A stretch of 64,000 nucleotides of DNA from Cricetomys ansorgei (lineage: Eukaryota > Chordata > Mammalia > Rodentia > Nesomyidae), in assembly GCA_026225945.1 (NCBI GenBank), contig JAMJFZ010000818.1, forward strand, positions 359,001-423,000, read 5' to 3'. Under the pieces are notes generated by a model, which was given only the letters and a program-made list of their open reading frames with translations, was not told the origin of the DNA and did no database searches. Shown here piece by piece: positions 12,258 through 22,760 of the stretch. The position numbers were made by a program, and so were the translations under genes. Position 1 is the first letter of the stretch. The number at the start of each line of letters is the position of its first letter.

Positions 12258-12295
12258 TACACACACACACGCACACACACACACACACACACACA
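12258..12295. repeat. (AC)n microsatellite
   Basis: About 18 AC units with one interrupting G. Confidence 0.95.
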
Positions 12296-12484
12296 ACCAT
12301 CCAGCCTTTGTCCTTGGGTACTCTAGTCTGTCCAGGTGACTCCAGGTGTCCCACAAGCCCTGCCTCTCCAAGCCTAGCCCTCAGGAAGGCACACACGCCC
12401 CTGGCTGGTATCTTCTCATAGCTTCTTCTCTTTTACACCTTTTACTATTTCCTCCCTTGGGTGTAGGCGGACATTTGTCTACTG

Positions 12485-12708
12485 CAGATGTTCTCAACCT
12501 GTGGGTCATGACCCTTTTGGGGGTCAAACTTCCCTTTCACAGGGGTCACCTGAGACCACCTGCACATCATGTATTTACATTACAATTCATGACAGTAGCA
12601 AAATTACAGTTATGAAGTTGCAACAAAAATAATTTAATGGTTGGAGGTCACCACAACATGAGGAGCTGTATTAAAGGGTCTCAGCATCAAGAAGGTTGAA
12701 AACCACTG
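12485..12708 (+). mobile_element. SPIN-type non-autonomous hAT transposon
   Basis: The element starts CAGATGTTCTCAACCT and ends AGGTTGAAAACCACTG, the hAT terminal inverted repeats. Inside are GTGGGTCATGACCC, TTTCACAGGGGTCACC, AGTAGCAAAATTACAG, TTATGAAGTTGCAAC, ATAATTTAATGGTTGG, GGTCACCACAACATGAG and GTATTAAAGGGTCTCAGC, in the order of the SPIN (SPACE INVADERS) non-autonomous family. At 224 bp it is about full length. The flanking 8-mers GTCTACTG and GTCCACAA match at 5 of 8 positions, as expected of an aged 8-bp hAT target-site duplication. It has no coding capacity. SPIN elements are known for horizontal transfer among tetrapods, including the ancestors of mouse and rat. Confidence 0.88.
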
Positions 12709-12869
12709 GTCCACAAGATTCCATTTCCTCAGAGCCCAAAGTTACCTTTGATGTCACGCTTTGAACACAGGAGCACTTTATTTTCAAAAGTCAATGTTTA
12801 AGCAAACTGTGACATTCTCACAGAAAAGTGTCCAGGGTATCAACGAAGAATTTGATTGAGAGACAGAGG

Positions 12870-13217
12870 GAGCTGCAGAGATGGCTCAGTTGGCAGAGAT
12901 CTCTATACGCAGGCGTGATGACATGAGTTTGACCCCGACTCCCAGAACCCATTAAAAAAGCCAGGTACAGCGGTCTGTTCCTGTGATCCCAGGACCGGGG
13001 TGTGGAGACGGGAGGATGCCTGGGACTCACTGTCCAGCTAGCCGAGCCTACTTGGTTTTTCACATTTGGTGAGAGATCCTATCTCAAAACAAAACACCAA
13101 GGTGGGTGGTGCCTGATTAAAGAAACCCAAGGTTGACCTCTGACCTTCTCGTGAACATGCGTGCACGCAGATGGACACATGTGCAAACAAGATCATGCAC
13201 ATACACGTGTACGCATA
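12870..13217 (+). repeat. B4 SINE
   Basis: GAGATGGCTCAGTTGGCAGA head, GAGTTTGACCCCGACTCCC, a B1-like middle (GCCAGGTACAGCGGTC, TGTGATCCCAGGACC, GGAGACGGGAGGATGCC, CAGCTAGCCGAGCC) and a CA/TG-rich tail. Confidence 0.88.
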
Positions 13218-13454
13218 CTTTAACGCAGGAAGAGTCAGAGTGGGAAGGGGCAAGAGAAACAGGATTTCCCAACATCGGGAAGCGCCCCTAGAACCTGCAC
13301 CCCATCTCTGTTGGCCTGCCTCCTTTCTCTGATTTCCAGGTGGATTCTGCCTTTCGGGGGACGGATACAGACGGCGCCATGCAGCAGGTGCTTCTGTGGG
13401 AGTTTTGGTTCGTGCGGCTCGGCACTTTGCACAGGCTCCACCGTTGCCACATGC

Positions 13455-13560
13455 AGAGTCACTTCACTTGCTTTCATGCTACAGATGAAGAGACCGAGGC
13501 TAAGAAGGAGGGGTCAACCACGAGCCGAGGTCACCAGATGACCATCGGCGCTCACTGGCC
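13455..13560 (-). repeat. MIR fragment
   Basis: ATGCTACAGATGAAGAGACC, GAGGCTAAGAAGGAGGGGTC and GAGGTCACCAGATG follow the antisense MIR core ('ttttacagatgaggaaactgaggc'). Confidence 0.6.
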
Positions 13561-14080
13561 CTCCCCTGTTGTCCCTGGGAATGACTTTTCCTCGGTCCCT
13601 ACAGTGCCCCCTACAGGCAAATCCACACCCCCCTTTTCCAGCATCCAGCAGAACCATCTTCTGTTGGAAAGAAACCTACCCCTGCCCTTTTAAAAGCCCC
13701 TCCTCAGCCTTGGCTCCCCTGATTTCCCTCGCTCTTTCCATCCTGTACTTTTGATATAAAACCTTCTCCAGTTCCACGTGCAATTACCACCTAGAGAAAT
13801 CTCATCTATTCTGGGAGATTCATTTACACGTTTGCACCAGGGCTGTCTCTTAACACAACTGAATGGTCCTCTTCAGGACGGCCTGCCCCCTCCAGTTACA
13901 CCTTTTCAATGCCATCGGGCTCCTGACTCACACACACCCCCCTTCCCCTGGGACTCTCAGCCTTTTCATGATTTCACTCCTTGCAACTGTTGAAAACAGA
14001 ACACTCAAGGCAGACGGTACTGATAAGAGGAGCAGCTCCTGCCCACCTGGGGCCACTGGGTTTACCAACACTTCAGTGTA
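13561..14080. other. Gene-free stretch
   Basis: C- and T-rich sequence with no gene or repeat family recognised. Confidence 0.5.
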
Positions 14081-14205
14081 AGCATCTTCAATGAGGATTT
14101 AATTTAGATAATGCGGACACCAGATTGTTATCTACCACTCTGGTCACATTACCTCCGGGTAGAGTGAACATAATCCGTGGGCTGTTTAATCAGGCGCTAA
14201 GTGAG
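14080..14205. promoter_or_regulatory. Candidate conserved non-coding element
   Basis: AT-rich block with ATTTAATTTAGATAATG, GATTGTTATC and GTTTAATCAGGCG, containing homeodomain-like TAAT and TAATC cores. No repeat match. Low-complexity explanations do not fit, but conservation is untested. Confidence 0.25.
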
Positions 14206-14302
14206 GGTGTCTGTGTTTATGGGATGTGGTGATAGAATCGGTGGGCGAGGCCAGACTCCAGCCCAGATGAGTGACTCACCGGGCAACCTTGAGAATGTCA
14301 CT

Positions 14303-14330
14303 CCCCACTCCCCACTGGTGGGGGGTGGGG
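14303..14330. repeat. C/G-rich inverted repeat (hairpin)
   Basis: CCCCACTCCCCAC (14,303-14,315) is followed after two bases by GTGGGGGGTGGGG (14,318-14,330), pairing at 12 of 13 positions. Confidence 0.85.
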
Positions 14331-14439
14331 GGTTCTGGAGTCCCATCAGGAAATGTGAATCAGAAAAGGGAAAGGAGACTCTGTGGGAGCTCGCGCAGGG
14401 ACACCGCCCTCAACTGTGCAAGGCCTGGTCTGCACTAGG

Positions 14440-14690
14440 GTGGAGGCTGTGGCCTTTGGATCCGGTGTGTTTACTGGGGGCTTGGTCCTCAGACTGTGGA
14501 GTTATTGGGAGGCAGTGGGATCTTCAAGAGCTGTGACCCACCAGGAGGCAGTTAGATCATGGGAGGGGGGCAGTCTCTTTGCAACTCTCTCGCTGCTTTT
14601 TGGCTGATATGGTGAACAAGCCCGCTCACCACACTCTCCCACCATGATGATGGAGCTGAATCCCCAGAGAAGGGACTTCTTCTTAACTCA
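14440..14690 (+). repeat. Old DNA-transposon-like repeat fragment
   Basis: TGGAGTTATTGGGAGGCAGT, GGATCTTCAAGAGCTGTG, GACCCACCAGGAGG and TAGATCATGGGAGG recall a mammalian repeat with 'tattgggaggtggtggaacctttaagaggtgggg'. The copy at 16,150-16,350 is related. Family not assigned. Confidence 0.4.
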
Positions 14691-14699
14691 TACCACAGC

Positions 14700-15790
14700 A
14701 CTGTAGAGATTACGCAAGACTTTTTTTTAGGGATACATAGTCAGGGAGTTTTCAGCTCCTCCGAACACACACACTTTTCTTAAGGACTGGAGACCACCAG
14801 TTGATGTGGCCTCTTAGGCCCCAGGCTTCCCTAACACTGTCTGTTTCCTGTGACCTGAGATATTCCTTCCTAAAGGGAAGACCACTAAGATTCAGAAAGG
14901 ACACACAACTTACAAGGCTCAGGAAGTAAACAGAAGCCACAAGTTTCAGGAAACTCTTCGAAAACAGTTAAGATTCACAATGCCCCAGCCTTAGGGTTAG
15001 GGAAACAGTAACCATTGTTAGGGAGAATCGGTTTTCAGGCCAGCCCAGCCTCCCACCACACAGGGAGCTCCAGGGATGAACTTCTGTGAGTTGTCACACT
15101 GCTAACTTGTGGGGTATCTCAGGGATGCGGCTGCTTTTGGGTTCCCCACGCTCCTGGAAGTCCCCTCTCACCGTGCTCCTAAGAAGTCACCCCAATAAGC
15201 TCACTGCTTTCCTAAGCACAGCTTGGGTGGGCTCATTCCTTCCGTTTCCAGCGGTCCCCTAATTAAGGTGAATAGACTTTTGTTCTCACCACTTCCGGAA
15301 AAGTCACGCCCTGCCCGACACTCCACGTATTTGCCTTCACTCTCTCCTGTTCTAAGGCTGGAATGACTGGTAACCACCTAGCCATATTCCTCAAGAACAA
15401 CTCCCAGAAGAGGAAGTCTGGCAGAGCAAAGAGTTCTTCACTTGGTGAAACAGCAGGACCAAATGTTTCCCAAAGCAGTCTTAAGAAGGGTGGAGAGTCG
15501 GAAAATGTGTTATTTGGAGGGAGGGAGGGGTTGGAAGAAAGACAACCACAGGGAAGGCTGTCATTTGAGGTTTCTGGCTGAGTGCCAAAATTTACAACCT
15601 ATGCACTGAGGTGGGTGGGGGAGGGGAGAAGCTGGAGGGAGGGCAATTCAAACCCCGGGGACCTCAGGGTCTTAGGGTTTCTGGTTTTTGCTCATACTGA
15701 CTCCTGGAAAGAAATGAAGAGGTTCGAGTCAGCAGGCAGCCTCTGCCCCTGCCCCCCATGCACCTCTATTACTACAGAGCAGGGATGGTC
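14700..15790. other. Gene-free stretch
   Basis: No recognised gene or SINE. A T-run lies near 14,721. Confidence 0.5.
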
Positions 15791-15795
15791 AACAA

Positions 15796-15985
15796 GTCTT
15801 TGATTAGGGGCTTAATCGCTCACATTGCAAGCAGGATTCAGCACTCAGATTTTTTTTTTTTTTAAAACCTCCATTAAATATTTAAGTAGCAGGTCCCCAG
15901 AGCATTTTAATTAGGACTTGATTTATGTCAAATTGATGTACATACTACCTTTGCCGATCAGATCCTGTCAGCAGTAAAACGGGAA
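15796..15985. promoter_or_regulatory. Candidate conserved non-coding element
   Basis: TTGATTAGGGGCTTAATCGC, then after a T15 run CCATTAAATATTTAAGTAGC, ATTTTAATTAGGACTTGATT and TGTCAAATTGATGTAC. It has a high density of TAAT/ATTA homeodomain cores and no repeat signature. Inferred enhancer-like block; conservation untested. Confidence 0.35.
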
Positions 15986-16017
15986 GTTGGGGCGAAGAGA
16001 TTCAGTCCTCCAGCTGT

Positions 16018-16031
16018 GGGGGGGGGGGGGG
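16018..16031. repeat. G14 homopolymer
   Basis: Uninterrupted run of 14 G followed by a G-rich GAGGGGGAG. Possible quadruplex former. Confidence 0.95.
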
Positions 16032-16149
16032 AGGGGGAGATCTGGAGGTGGGGACTTAAATGGAAACAGGTGAGTTCTAGAATGTTCCCTATTCTAACTT
16101 TTTACTTGGGTTCCATTGACTAAGTTGGAGAGTCTCACAAATCAGCTGT

Positions 16150-16350
16150 TCCCTGCTTGAAGGTCCGAAAATGTCCTTCCCACAGGCTCATGTTTCCGAT
16201 GCCTGGTCCCCAGAGGGTGGAGCTGTTTGGGAAGGTTCTGGAAACTTTGGGAGGTGGAGCCTAGCTGGAGGTATGTTATCCCTCCCCACTTCCTGTCTTA
16301 CTGTTTCCTGTCTGGTGTGGTGAGAACTGTGTGGTGTATTCTGCTCGATC
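16150..16350 (+). repeat. Old DNA-transposon-like repeat fragment
   Basis: CTGGTCCCCAGAGGGTGGAG, CTGTTTGGGAAGGTTCTGG, AACTTTGGGAGGTGGAGCC, TAGCTGGAGGTATG and CCCACTTCCTGTC match the general order of a common rodent repeat. Family not assigned. Confidence 0.5.
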
Positions 16351-16683
16351 ACATGGGCCAAGCAAGGGAGACCCCCCCAAACTTGTGAAGCTGTGAGCCG
16401 ACGTCATTCCACTTCAAGTTGTGTCGGCAGTGCCTTGCGGCCGCAGACACACCAACCATAGAAGGCTCACAGTGGAGTCTTCATAACCCCTAAGGAAGGA
16501 ACATCCAACTTCAAATAAGTCCTTGATATGAAAATCTTCACTTACAGCAATGCAAAATGGGTAGAGAGAGTCTTCCCACTCCTGCAGATCATTACGGGAC
16601 TCCTTGCCAAAGTGCATAGTCCCGACATCCGCCATTAAACGCATCCATTCTGATTCATGATCTTAAGGAGTCCGAGCAAATTT

Positions 16684-16797
16684 CTGTGTGTGTCTCTGTC
16701 TGTGTATGTCTGTCTGTGTGTCTCTGTGTGTGTCTGTCTGTCTCTCCCCCCTTCCATCCATCCACCTGTCCATCTCCCTCCCTTCTCCCTCCCTCAT

Positions 16798-16842
<45 letters not shown>

Positions 16843-16946
16843 TGTGTCTGTCTGTCTCTCTCTCTCTCTCTTTCTCCTCCTCCCCCCCTCCGTCCTTTCA
16901 CCCATCCACCTGTCCACCCCCCCATGGTCTCTATGTATGTGTGTGT

Positions 16947-16980
<34 letters not shown>

Positions 16981-17042
16981 CTGTCTGTCTCTCCCTGCCC
17001 CCTCCCTCCTTCCATCCATCCACCTGTCCATCCCATCCCCCC
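16684..17042. repeat. Compound microsatellite with three higher-order units
   Basis: Three long units each run (TG)n, (TCTG)n, (TC)n, a C/T-rich block and then a CATCCACCTGTCCA box. The CACCTGTCC boxes start at 16,763, 16,907 and 17,021. The middle unit holds the longest pure (TG)n. Open frames on both strands here are repeat artefacts. Confidence 0.95.
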
Positions 17043-17724
17043 CCTTCATAACTGTACTGGCTATGAGGTTTTGAGCTCACAGTATTATCCCCATACTGTC
17101 TTGTGCGTCTTACTGATGCTGTTTCTTTTACTATGTGGAACCCGCTAAGGTGTCCTCCGCTCTGCGTTAGTGGCAGGGACATTCGGTCCCAACAGCTCAG
17201 GGAACCTGCCAGGACCATGCAGCCCTGAGCGGCACAGGCTGGAATTTTGGCCGAGATCCACGAGGGGCATTATCCGTGAGTCTAGATGGGGCAGAGTGGA
17301 GCCTCTAACCCACAGGGACATCGAAGCGCACAGGCAGCGGAGTGGCGCACACCCTGCATTAGACCTTTAGAGTGGAGAAGGCAAGCTGAGGGACTACGAG
17401 CGGGCGGTGCAGAAGGGAAGTGGCCACTTCAGACACGGGACCAGGACACGGGACATGGGACACGTTAGAAGACGGGAGAACAAAATCCGGTGAAGGGGAG
17501 AGGTGATCCCTCTGCTGTCCCCCGCCAGGCGGAAAACTTGGTTTTCAGTCATCTATCCACTCAGCAGCCACACTGTCTGGGTATCACAGGAGATGAACGC
17601 ACTGACCTCAAAGTTAGTTTTTGACATAGCGCCCATCTTCAGAGAATTTTACTTTGGTCCTTAAGTATATTCGGCTGTTAATTGAACAAGAATCCTCTTG
17701 ATTGTCATGTTCCACATCTCATAG
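17043..17724. other. Gene-free stretch
   Basis: No gene. A short GGGACAC-type tandem lies at 17,432-17,465. Confidence 0.5.
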
Positions 17725-17870
17725 TGTTTACAAACATCACCTCTTGAATGTTTGTGGCCATTTTACAGATGGGAAGATGGAGGTACAGAGGTATGAAATG
17801 ACTTGACTAAGTTTATGCAGACAGTAAGTAGCCAGGTGGGATTCAGACTCAGTTTACCTGTTTGCATTGT
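17725..17870 (-). repeat. MIR SINE
   Basis: CATTTTACAGATGGGAAGATGG, then GGTACAGAGGTATGAAATGA and TAAGTAGCCAGGTGGGATTC give a clear antisense MIR core. Confidence 0.85.
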
Positions 17871-17984
17871 ACCACCTGGCATTTTCTCTCAAGCACGTCC
17901 ACGTCATGACATGGGGGTGGGGGCTACAAATAAGCTCTTCAGGTTTCAGAGATTAGGTACATGGTGAAAATACGAAAGAAAAGC

Positions 17985-18039
17985 GAAGCGGGATGGAGAG
18001 AAGGGGGGGAGACAGAGAAAGAGAGAGTGAGGGAGAGCG
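17985..18039. repeat. (GA)n-rich purine tract
   Basis: GGATGGAGAGAAGG, G-run, GACAGAGAAAGAGAGAGTGAGG. Confidence 0.85.
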
Positions 18040-18193
18040 TTTACTAGTACTGAACCATAAATTTAGGCGTGAGTCTCCTGAGGAAAATAAAGCTTCTGAA
18101 GTTGCGTTATTGTCGTAATTCTTGGTTAGAGAACTTAGCTACTCCGGGAGGTGCGATCACTGATTCAGTTTTTGTTAAAAGGGAGAACATTCA

Positions 18194-18336
18194 GCCAGGT
18201 GTGGTCGCCCCATTCCTGCAATTCCAGCTCTCTGGGGGGAAGACAGAGCTAGGAGGATTGGGAGTTCAAAGCCAGCCTGGGCTGAGTAGTGAGTTCGAGG
18301 CTACGTGATGTCCCATCTTTCTACAAAACCAAAACC
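18194..18336 (+). repeat. B1 SINE
   Basis: GCCAGGTGTGGTCGCCCC, GCAATTCCAGCTCTCTGG, AGCTAGGAGGATTGGGAG, TTCAAAGCCAGCCTGGGC and a C/A tail. Confidence 0.85.
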
Positions 18337-18439
18337 TCTCTTACCCCTGAATGTTAAAGGCGAAGGACCCGTCTGGCTGTTTGTAGGGTGCAACCTCTGA
18401 CACACAGCAAGGGCGGTCAGTTATTATGATGGGACGGAG

Positions 18440-19230
18440 GGAGGTGGGGTCAGTTTCCCTTGCTGCTCGACAGCTCCACAGATGTGTGGCTCCACACAAC
18501 ACATTTACTCCCTGGATTCTGGAGGCCAGAAGTCTAAAGTCCAGGTGTTGGCAGTAAAATGAAGACACAAAACGGGGTTTGTTCCCCCAAAACATTTCAA
18601 GCTGAGTTTTCAGGATGCAGGCACAGAAGTGTTAATCCTGTTCTGAGTGCCTGGCAGAACCAAAAGTCCCTGAGACGCAAAAGATGCCAGTGGGACCTCC
18701 TCACAGAAGGACCTAGACGGGGGCCATACATACCTATGACAGGAAACACCGGACACTCCCAATTTCTAAGACTCCACAAGTTCTACCTGGGCTGTCATGG
18801 GGGGTCAGGTGGAGTGGGGTGGGGTGGGGTGTTTCTCTCTTGACTGCCAGCTGTAGCTAATCAGCAGTCAGTCTTTCCACTGGGGACTCAGGACTGGGAG
18901 ACAGATGTGAAACTCCTCTGTGACTTTGCTGGTTGACCTACGACCAGCTCTCTTGCAAACGCAGGCACCATCATAGCTCCTGTGTTTGTCCAGCAGTAGG
19001 CTTCTGATGCGGTTTCCTTCTCTGCCTTTTCCGGATTCCGCTGGCACCCCTTGGCTTGTGGGTACATCCTCTAGCCTCCCCCTGTGTTCCCATGGCCGGC
19101 TTTCTGTGTTTGTATCTCTACTCTTCTCATAAAGGTCTCAGGCAGATTGTGTTATGGTCTCATTTCCCCCAAGACGACCTCATTTTAACTTAAATGATAT
19201 CCGCAGTCACCCTGTGCCCAACTACCATCC
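18440..19230. repeat. Ancient mammalian interspersed repeat, interrupted
   Basis: ATTCTGGAGGCCAGAAGTCT and AAAGTCCAGGTGTTGGCAG (18,515-18,556), then beyond an unrelated insert CTTGGCTTGTGGGTACATCC, CTTCTCATAAAGGTCTCAGG and AAGACGACCTCATTTTAACT (19,050-19,190). These are successive parts of one very common old repeat ('ttctggaggctggaagtcc...cttataaggac...cctcattttaactt'). A (GGGGT)n stretch lies at 18,812-18,830. Family not named. Confidence 0.5.
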
Positions 19231-20209
19231 CACTCGGGGTGGAGATGAATTACTCAATTAAGGGCAGGTCTCAGAGAAGGACTCTCTGAGGAGATGACAT
19301 ATCTCTTGATCTAGAAGCATAGCTGACCCAGCCATCTACAAGCATGGCGGAGAGACAGTCCGGGGTGAAGGGTGAACACTACGGGTCTGGGATAAAGACG
19401 GTACGTAGTAAGTGGAAGAAGGAATGCCGAGAACCGACATGGTTTATGATTCATCGCGCTGCCCGCCGCACGCAGCACACAGGGAAGGACGCTGCCAACA
19501 GAGGTGGGCTGTGGGGATGTCCCCTAAGTCAGCTCTACCCAGTTCCAAAGCCATGGAATCAGAGACGAGACTCAGGCTGTGCTTGTCACTGAGGGGCATG
19601 TGGAATTATGTGCTGGGGAGATAACACGATGATCTTGTGGCCCTGGGTAGCATGTCTGACCTGCATCTGTCTACCTGGTGGCTGACAATTTTCATTCCAC
19701 AGATGCCCGGTCCTCTTGTCTGTGTCTGCACTGGTCATTCAGCCTTATTCAGTTGAGCTGCTCCATTGTGCACCACATTTTCTGACAATAACCACGTACT
19801 TCCACGAATCCCCCCAGTGCTGGGCACTTGGGTTAGTACTGATTCCTCAAAGTTACAACAGTGTGTCAATAAAGATAAAAGCAGACTTTAATCCGGTTGA
19901 TCATTTGTTTAAACGATGTCTTGAACATAATTTAGGCACGTGTCTGAGATTCGCTCTAGGATAGAAGGGCCGTGATTGGGATGTGGAGGTTTTTTTTCTT
20001 TTTACTCTCAAAAGGACTGTGTGTATCTACACTGCCCATGCCCATGGTTTCAGTGGCCAAGCAGAAAAGGCCCGTCCTTTCTTTCTGCAGTGGGACAGTC
20101 CCGAGGAACCCCCTCCCGCCTCCCTCCTACCCTCTCTCTTCCTTCCTCTGCCCTCCTAAATTTAAAATGTTATCAAGGCTGGAAGCCATATGCCACCTCG
20201 TGTCTGGTC
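19231..20209. other. Gene-free stretch
   Basis: No recognised gene or SINE. The minor ORFs have no supporting features. Confidence 0.5.
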
Positions 20210-20420
20210 TCTAAAAACACCAAGTGGCATTTTGCGAAGGCGACCAGGCTGCCAAGTACAGCTCGGATCTGGAAATAGCCTAATCGTCCTGGAAGACCGT
20301 TGACGCTCCTATAATACCTGTCCTTTGATCCGGGGTCCAGCAAGAGGAGAGATTATAGCTCATACCTGCTCTGACTCATAGCTCTCCATCTGTTGCAACA
20401 AGTCATTCTTGGTGCAGAGA
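20210..20420. promoter_or_regulatory. Candidate conserved non-coding element
   Basis: CAAGTGGCATTTTGCGAAGG, AATAGCCTAATCGTCCTGG, CTATAATACCTGTCCTTTGA and TCTGACTCATAGCTC. It carries a TCF/LEF-like CCTTTGATC and an AP-1-like TGACTCA. Non-repetitive; conservation untested. Confidence 0.25.
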
Positions 20421-20769
20421 CAGAAAGGGAGAGAGGGTTGAGGAGGGAGATGGGACCTCACCCCACCGTGCTTCCTGTCCCTTCTCCAAAAGTACCTGCA
20501 AGACGTTCAACTTCCCTCAATCCTGAACTGTGTCAGAAATGACTTGTGACAAGTCTGAAGCAATACACAATAAAAGAAATATTTTCCTTAATATACAAAG
20601 AGCTTTTACAAATTAAAAAATTAATCCTGTTCTACTAAACTAATGAAAGACTCAAGAAAGCCACCAGAGGAAAATTCAAAATGGCTAAAAGAAACATACA
20701 CATTAGTATATTAGTAATATACACATTAGTAGCGTGTGCTACTAAATAATGACAAATTCAACCAAAGAA

Positions 20770-20938
20770 AGAGCACTGGCAGCCCTTGCAGGGGACCTGA
20801 GTTCGGTTCTCCACCTAGGTCCGTCTCACAGTTGCCTGGAACTCCAGCTCAAGGGGAAATCTGCTGCCCTCTTCTGGCCTCCTTGAGCACTACACACACA
20901 TGCTCATATGCAGAGAAGCAAATAAAACAAAATAACTC
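20770..20938 (+). repeat. B3-family SINE
   Basis: GAGCACTGGCAGCCCTTGCA, GACCTGAGTTCGGTTC, GGAACTCCAGCTCAAGGGG, CTGCCCTCTTCTGGCC and an AAATAAAACAAAATAA tail. Confidence 0.9.
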
Positions 20939-21361
20939 CTTTTAAAAATAAAGACACAAACGAAAACCAACACGTAGTATCCTACCTTCTAACCCTCAGA
21001 GCGAGGCAAATGAAAGGCTGGGTGACCCCCCCCCTCTGTTACTGTGGTCAGAGACAATGCTTCTTACAGTCGTGGGACTTGAGGGGATAAACTTTGGGGA
21101 AGGTGACCGAGAGCACCATCCAGGAATCTCTAACAACTCTATTCCTAGAGATTTCTAGTGTAGACATGAATTCTGTTTTGAGAAAGTCATGACACAGGTA
21201 GAGTGCAAAGTGGCCACAGATGAATAGTCCCAAACTGCTCGCATGTCATATTGTTGGATATATCAAGGGTCCCTTACCGTGAGCCAATGGGGTATTGATC
21301 GATTAAGTAACGGCATAGCTGTGCAAGAGGAAGGATGTGAACTTGGGAAGAACATAGTGAT

Positions 21362-21363
<2 letters not shown>

Positions 21364-21396
<33 letters not shown>
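21364..21396. repeat. (AC)n microsatellite
   Basis: About 16 uninterrupted AC units. Confidence 0.97.
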
Positions 21397-21397
<1 letters not shown>

Positions 21398-21530
21398 AAA
21401 AGTAAAAGCTGAGAGGAAACGTCACATTTCTAAGCAGTATGTGTTATGTTTCCCTGTATACTCTTCCTACCTACCAGGATAAGAAAGCACAGGGTAGCGG
21501 CCTCTAGAGGGTATAATAAAGATATAAGCT

Positions 21531-21700
21531 GGGGCTGGAGAGATGGCTCAGTTGTTAAGAGCACTGGCTGGCCTTACAGAGGACCCGGGTTCTGTTCCCA
21601 GCACCCATATGACGGCTCTTAGCCGACCCTGTTGCTTTCTGGGTCCTTCTAGGTTACGTAAAGTAAGCGACATGGTGTTCCCACAGCATGAAGGTGCCTA
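21531..21700 (+). repeat. B2/B3-family SINE
   Basis: Classic head GGGGCTGGAGAGATGGCTC, GTTAAGAGCACTGGCTGG, GAGGACCCGGGTTCTGTTCC and CAGCACCCATATGACGG. The 3' part diverges and lacks a clear A-tail. A 14-bp direct duplication GCCTACAACTAGAA follows at 21,700-21,727. Confidence 0.88.
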
Positions 21701-21760
21701 CAACTAGAAGGGCCTACAACTAGAAATGGTTAGTTGGTAAGCAATGGACAAAGAAGCGGA

Positions 21761-22092
21761 GGGCTGGGGCAATGGCTCGGTGTCTGAGGTACTTCCTGTG
21801 CAAGCAGGGGGAGGACCTGAGTTTGAATCCCCAGGACTCAAGCGGAAAGCTGGCTTTGACTGCAGGCACGCCCGTGCCTATAACCCTAGCACTGTCAGGG
21901 ATGGAGACAGGAGGATTGCTGGGGCTTGCTGGCTACCAGCCTGGCTCCAGGGTCAGCGAGAGACCCTGTCTCAAAGGAATAATGTTGAGAGTGACAGAGA
22001 AGTCCCTCCAGTGTCGCCCTCTGGCCTCCACACGTGTGTGCGCGTGTACTAACACACCGCACTCATACAAACACGCATGCACGCAGAAAAAT
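21761..22092 (+). repeat. B4 SINE
   Basis: GGGCTGGGGCAATGGCTCGG, GAGGACCTGAGTTTGAATCC, CCTATAACCCTAGCACTG, GGAGACAGGAGGATTGCTGG, CCAGCCTGGCTCCAGGG, GAGACCCTGTCTCAAAGG and a CA/CG-rich tail. Confidence 0.92.
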
Positions 22093-22760
22093 GGCAAAAG
22101 GACCTTGCGGAGAAAGAGCCACTAGTTAGCAAACAAAGGCAAGGGCCACCGTCGGGCTGAAGAAAGCCAGCCCACTGAGAACAGGGGTGCCGTGTAAGAC
22201 AGAACAGGAGCCCCAGGGAACAAAAACCAAAATTGTGATCATTACAACCACCACAAGGTGGGAGAAGAGGGAGACAGGGCTTGCGTCAGGAGAGCAGCGT
22301 TTGAAGGAAGCTCTGTCTCCCGGGCACAGGCGCCACGACAGGGGCAAGGTTGACTGGCAGGATGTATGGGCGAGTACCAGCTCGGATGCCAGGTTACCGA
22401 CGTGTCGGGAACTCCTGCGGGCCAGGCTCTGACTCATCTCTCCTGTGAGGAACTGATGGCGAGCAAATGGAAAAATACTTGCTACGGGTGAGTGAATGGG
22501 TCCTGAAGGGCAAGCGAGCAACTTTCCCCGGCCTGGCAGAAATCTCAAGCAGTAGAGCAAGGACTCTGTCCCTTGTCTCCAAGTCCATCCTATTGGCTGT
22601 AACAGAACGTGGTTAACTGTGTCTTAGGAACATGGCCTGCCGCAGGCAACTTTGCTGCCCCTTCACCCACAGTCAGAGCAGTGCCAAAGCCGGCTATGAG
22701 TGACCTCATTTAATCCTCAGGCCAGCCTGGGGAGTGGGAAGCAAGGGCTTAGAAGGATGA
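22093..22760. other. Gene-free stretch
   Basis: A 144-codon minus frame spans 22,126-22,560 but has no splice-site or domain support. No repeat recognised. Confidence 0.45.

Noticed and set aside
16657..17148. 163-codon ORF rich in Cys-Val and Ser-Leu
   Set aside because: Translation of (TG)n/(TC)n tracts. Equally long frames exist in other phases and on the other strand.
21531..21610. tRNA gene
   Set aside because: The A- and B-box-like sequences belong to the tRNA-derived head of a B2/B3 SINE. No cloverleaf is completed. The same applies to the other SINE heads.
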